From contig CAKUYG010000111.1 of assembly GCA_934702165.1 (NCBI GenBank), positions 1-7,241 of the forward strand: a stretch of DNA of 7,241 bases, written 5' to 3'. The stretch is from an uncultured Bacteroidales bacterium. GTDB lineage: Bacteria > Bacteroidota > Bacteroidia > Bacteroidales > UBA932. The notes beneath the pieces are model-generated. The model was given only the letters and a program-made list of their open reading frames with translations. It was not told the DNA's origin and did not search any database. Shown one piece after another: positions 6,599-7,241 of this stretch (position 1 is its first letter; each line of letters begins with the position of its first letter). A program made the translations under genes and the position numbers.

Positions 6599-7241
6599 AG
6601 ATACTCAAAGCCAGCGCCGGTTCGGGCAAGACCTACCGGCTTTCAAAGACTTATATAGGACTCCTTCTTGACAGTCCGTCCGCCGATGCGTACCGGCACA
6701 TTCTCGCGGTGACCTTCACCAACAAGGCTACAGCCGAGATGAAAAGCCGCATCCTGCGCGACCTCTACAAATCTGAAGACCCGAAGGCGAGGAAGGTGCT
6801 TGTGGACATGCTCCATGACTATGGGGCTTTTTCGGTAAGCACGATAGACAAGTTCTTCCAGCAGACCCTCAAGTCTTTTTCCAGGGAGATAGGGCAGTTT
6901 GCCGATTATCAGATCGAACTTGACAAGGATTCGGTCATACGTGAGTCCATGGACCGCATACTCGACTCTCTTACCCCGGACAACAGGGAACTTCTCTCCT
7001 GGATCAAGGCCAGCGTCTCCGAGAGCCTTGAACTCGGGAAGAGGCTGAACATTGACGACCGCCTTTACGAGATCGGCAAACTTCTCAAGTCGGAAGAGCA
7101 CCGTGAGCTTTCGGAGCAGTACGGGATTGACGACATCCGGGCTTTCGGCCAGGAACGTCTCTATGAGGTGCGTAAGGCCTGTTCCGGGATTATAAGGGAC
7201 TTTGTGGTGGAGTTGAAAAGACATGGGCTTGATGTAAACGC
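6595..7241 (+). CDS. AddA/UvrD-like ATP-dependent helicase subunit, 3'-truncated by the window edge
   Basis: The ATG lies inside the ATGA overlap with the AddB-like stop, and 215 codons are open to the right edge. The N-terminus is a superfamily 1A helicase start: Walker A ASAGSGKTYRL (residues 6-16, with K12 and T13 binding ATP phosphates), motif Ia AVTFTNKATAEM (38-49) and motif Ic VSTIDKFFQQTL (81-92). The protein begins right at motif I, with no Q-motif before it; Bacteroidota homologues starting with KASAGSGKT are familiar, so this is probably not a truncated 5' end. Full-length members exceed 1,000 residues. DEAD-like motif II, motifs III-VI and any C-terminal nuclease domain lie outside the window. 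No Shine-Dalgarno precedes the ATG, so translation probably depends on coupling. The expected role is the motor subunit pairing with the upstream AddB-like nuclease. Confidence 0.92.
   Translation, partial: MKILKASAGSGKTYRLSKTYIGLLLDSPSADAYRHILAVTFTNKATAEMKSRILRDLYKSEDPKARKVLVDMLHDYGAFSVSTIDKFFQQTLKSFSREIGQFADYQIELDKDSVIRESMDRILDSLTPDNRELLSWIKASVSESLELGKRLNIDDRLYEIGKLLKSEEHRELSEQYGIDDIRAFGQERLYEVRKACSGIIRDFVVELKRHGLDVN

Noticed and set aside
6643..7224. Minus-strand open frame of 193 codons at the right end.
   Set aside because: The plus strand encodes Walker A and further helicase motifs continuously through the same region, so this is an antisense shadow.
1..7241. Possibility of a defence island, mobile element or CRISPR system, given the nuclease-helicase pair.
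   Set aside because: No transposase, integrase, terminal repeats or direct-repeat array is present. The pair matches housekeeping AddAB-type recombination subunits next to dcw and alr genes.

Overview
The window reads as ordinary chromosomal DNA from a fairly GC-rich member of the Bacteroidota, most likely Bacteroidales. The evidence is promoter elements of the Bacteroidota TAnnTTTG type, weak or missing Shine-Dalgarno sequences at several starts, a Bacteroidota-style pair of AddB-like nuclease and UvrD-like helicase, and a secreted C1B-type cysteine peptidase whose predicted mature N-terminus is Gln. The genus cannot be fixed from this window; Rikenellaceae-like or related gut lineages are only a guess.

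Left part, minus strand (1-1162): the start of a division and cell wall (dcw) cluster. mraZ (transcription factor) is followed after 12 nt by rsmH (16S rRNA m4C1402 methyltransferase). rsmH runs off the left edge with about its last quarter missing.

Centre (1163-1294): a 132-bp AT-rich divergent intergenic region carrying both promoters. Towards mraZ it has a TACCTTTG -7 box. Just upstream of that are four TGKAA pentamers spaced exactly 10 bp apart, the geometry of MraZ operator boxes. Towards alr it has a TATATTTG -7 box only 8 nt before the start codon, plus a perfect 8+3+8 palindrome covering the end of the -7 box, the expected transcription start and the alr start codon.

Right part, plus strand (1295-7241): four tightly packed genes that look like one operon: alr (alanine racemase), a secreted C1B (bleomycin hydrolase/PepC-like) peptidase, an AddB-like PD-(D/E)XK Fe-S nuclease, and an AddA/UvrD-like helicase cut by the right edge. 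The gaps are 5 nt, 1 nt and a 4-nt ATGA overlap. The last two probably form a heterodimeric double-strand-break-processing helicase-nuclease. alr supplies D-alanine for the peptidoglycan that the dcw genes on the other side help to assemble.

I found no mobile element, CRISPR array, RNA gene or clearly novel system. All long open frames outside these six genes are antisense or out-of-frame shadows. The most interesting material is the regulatory architecture of the 132-bp divergent region.
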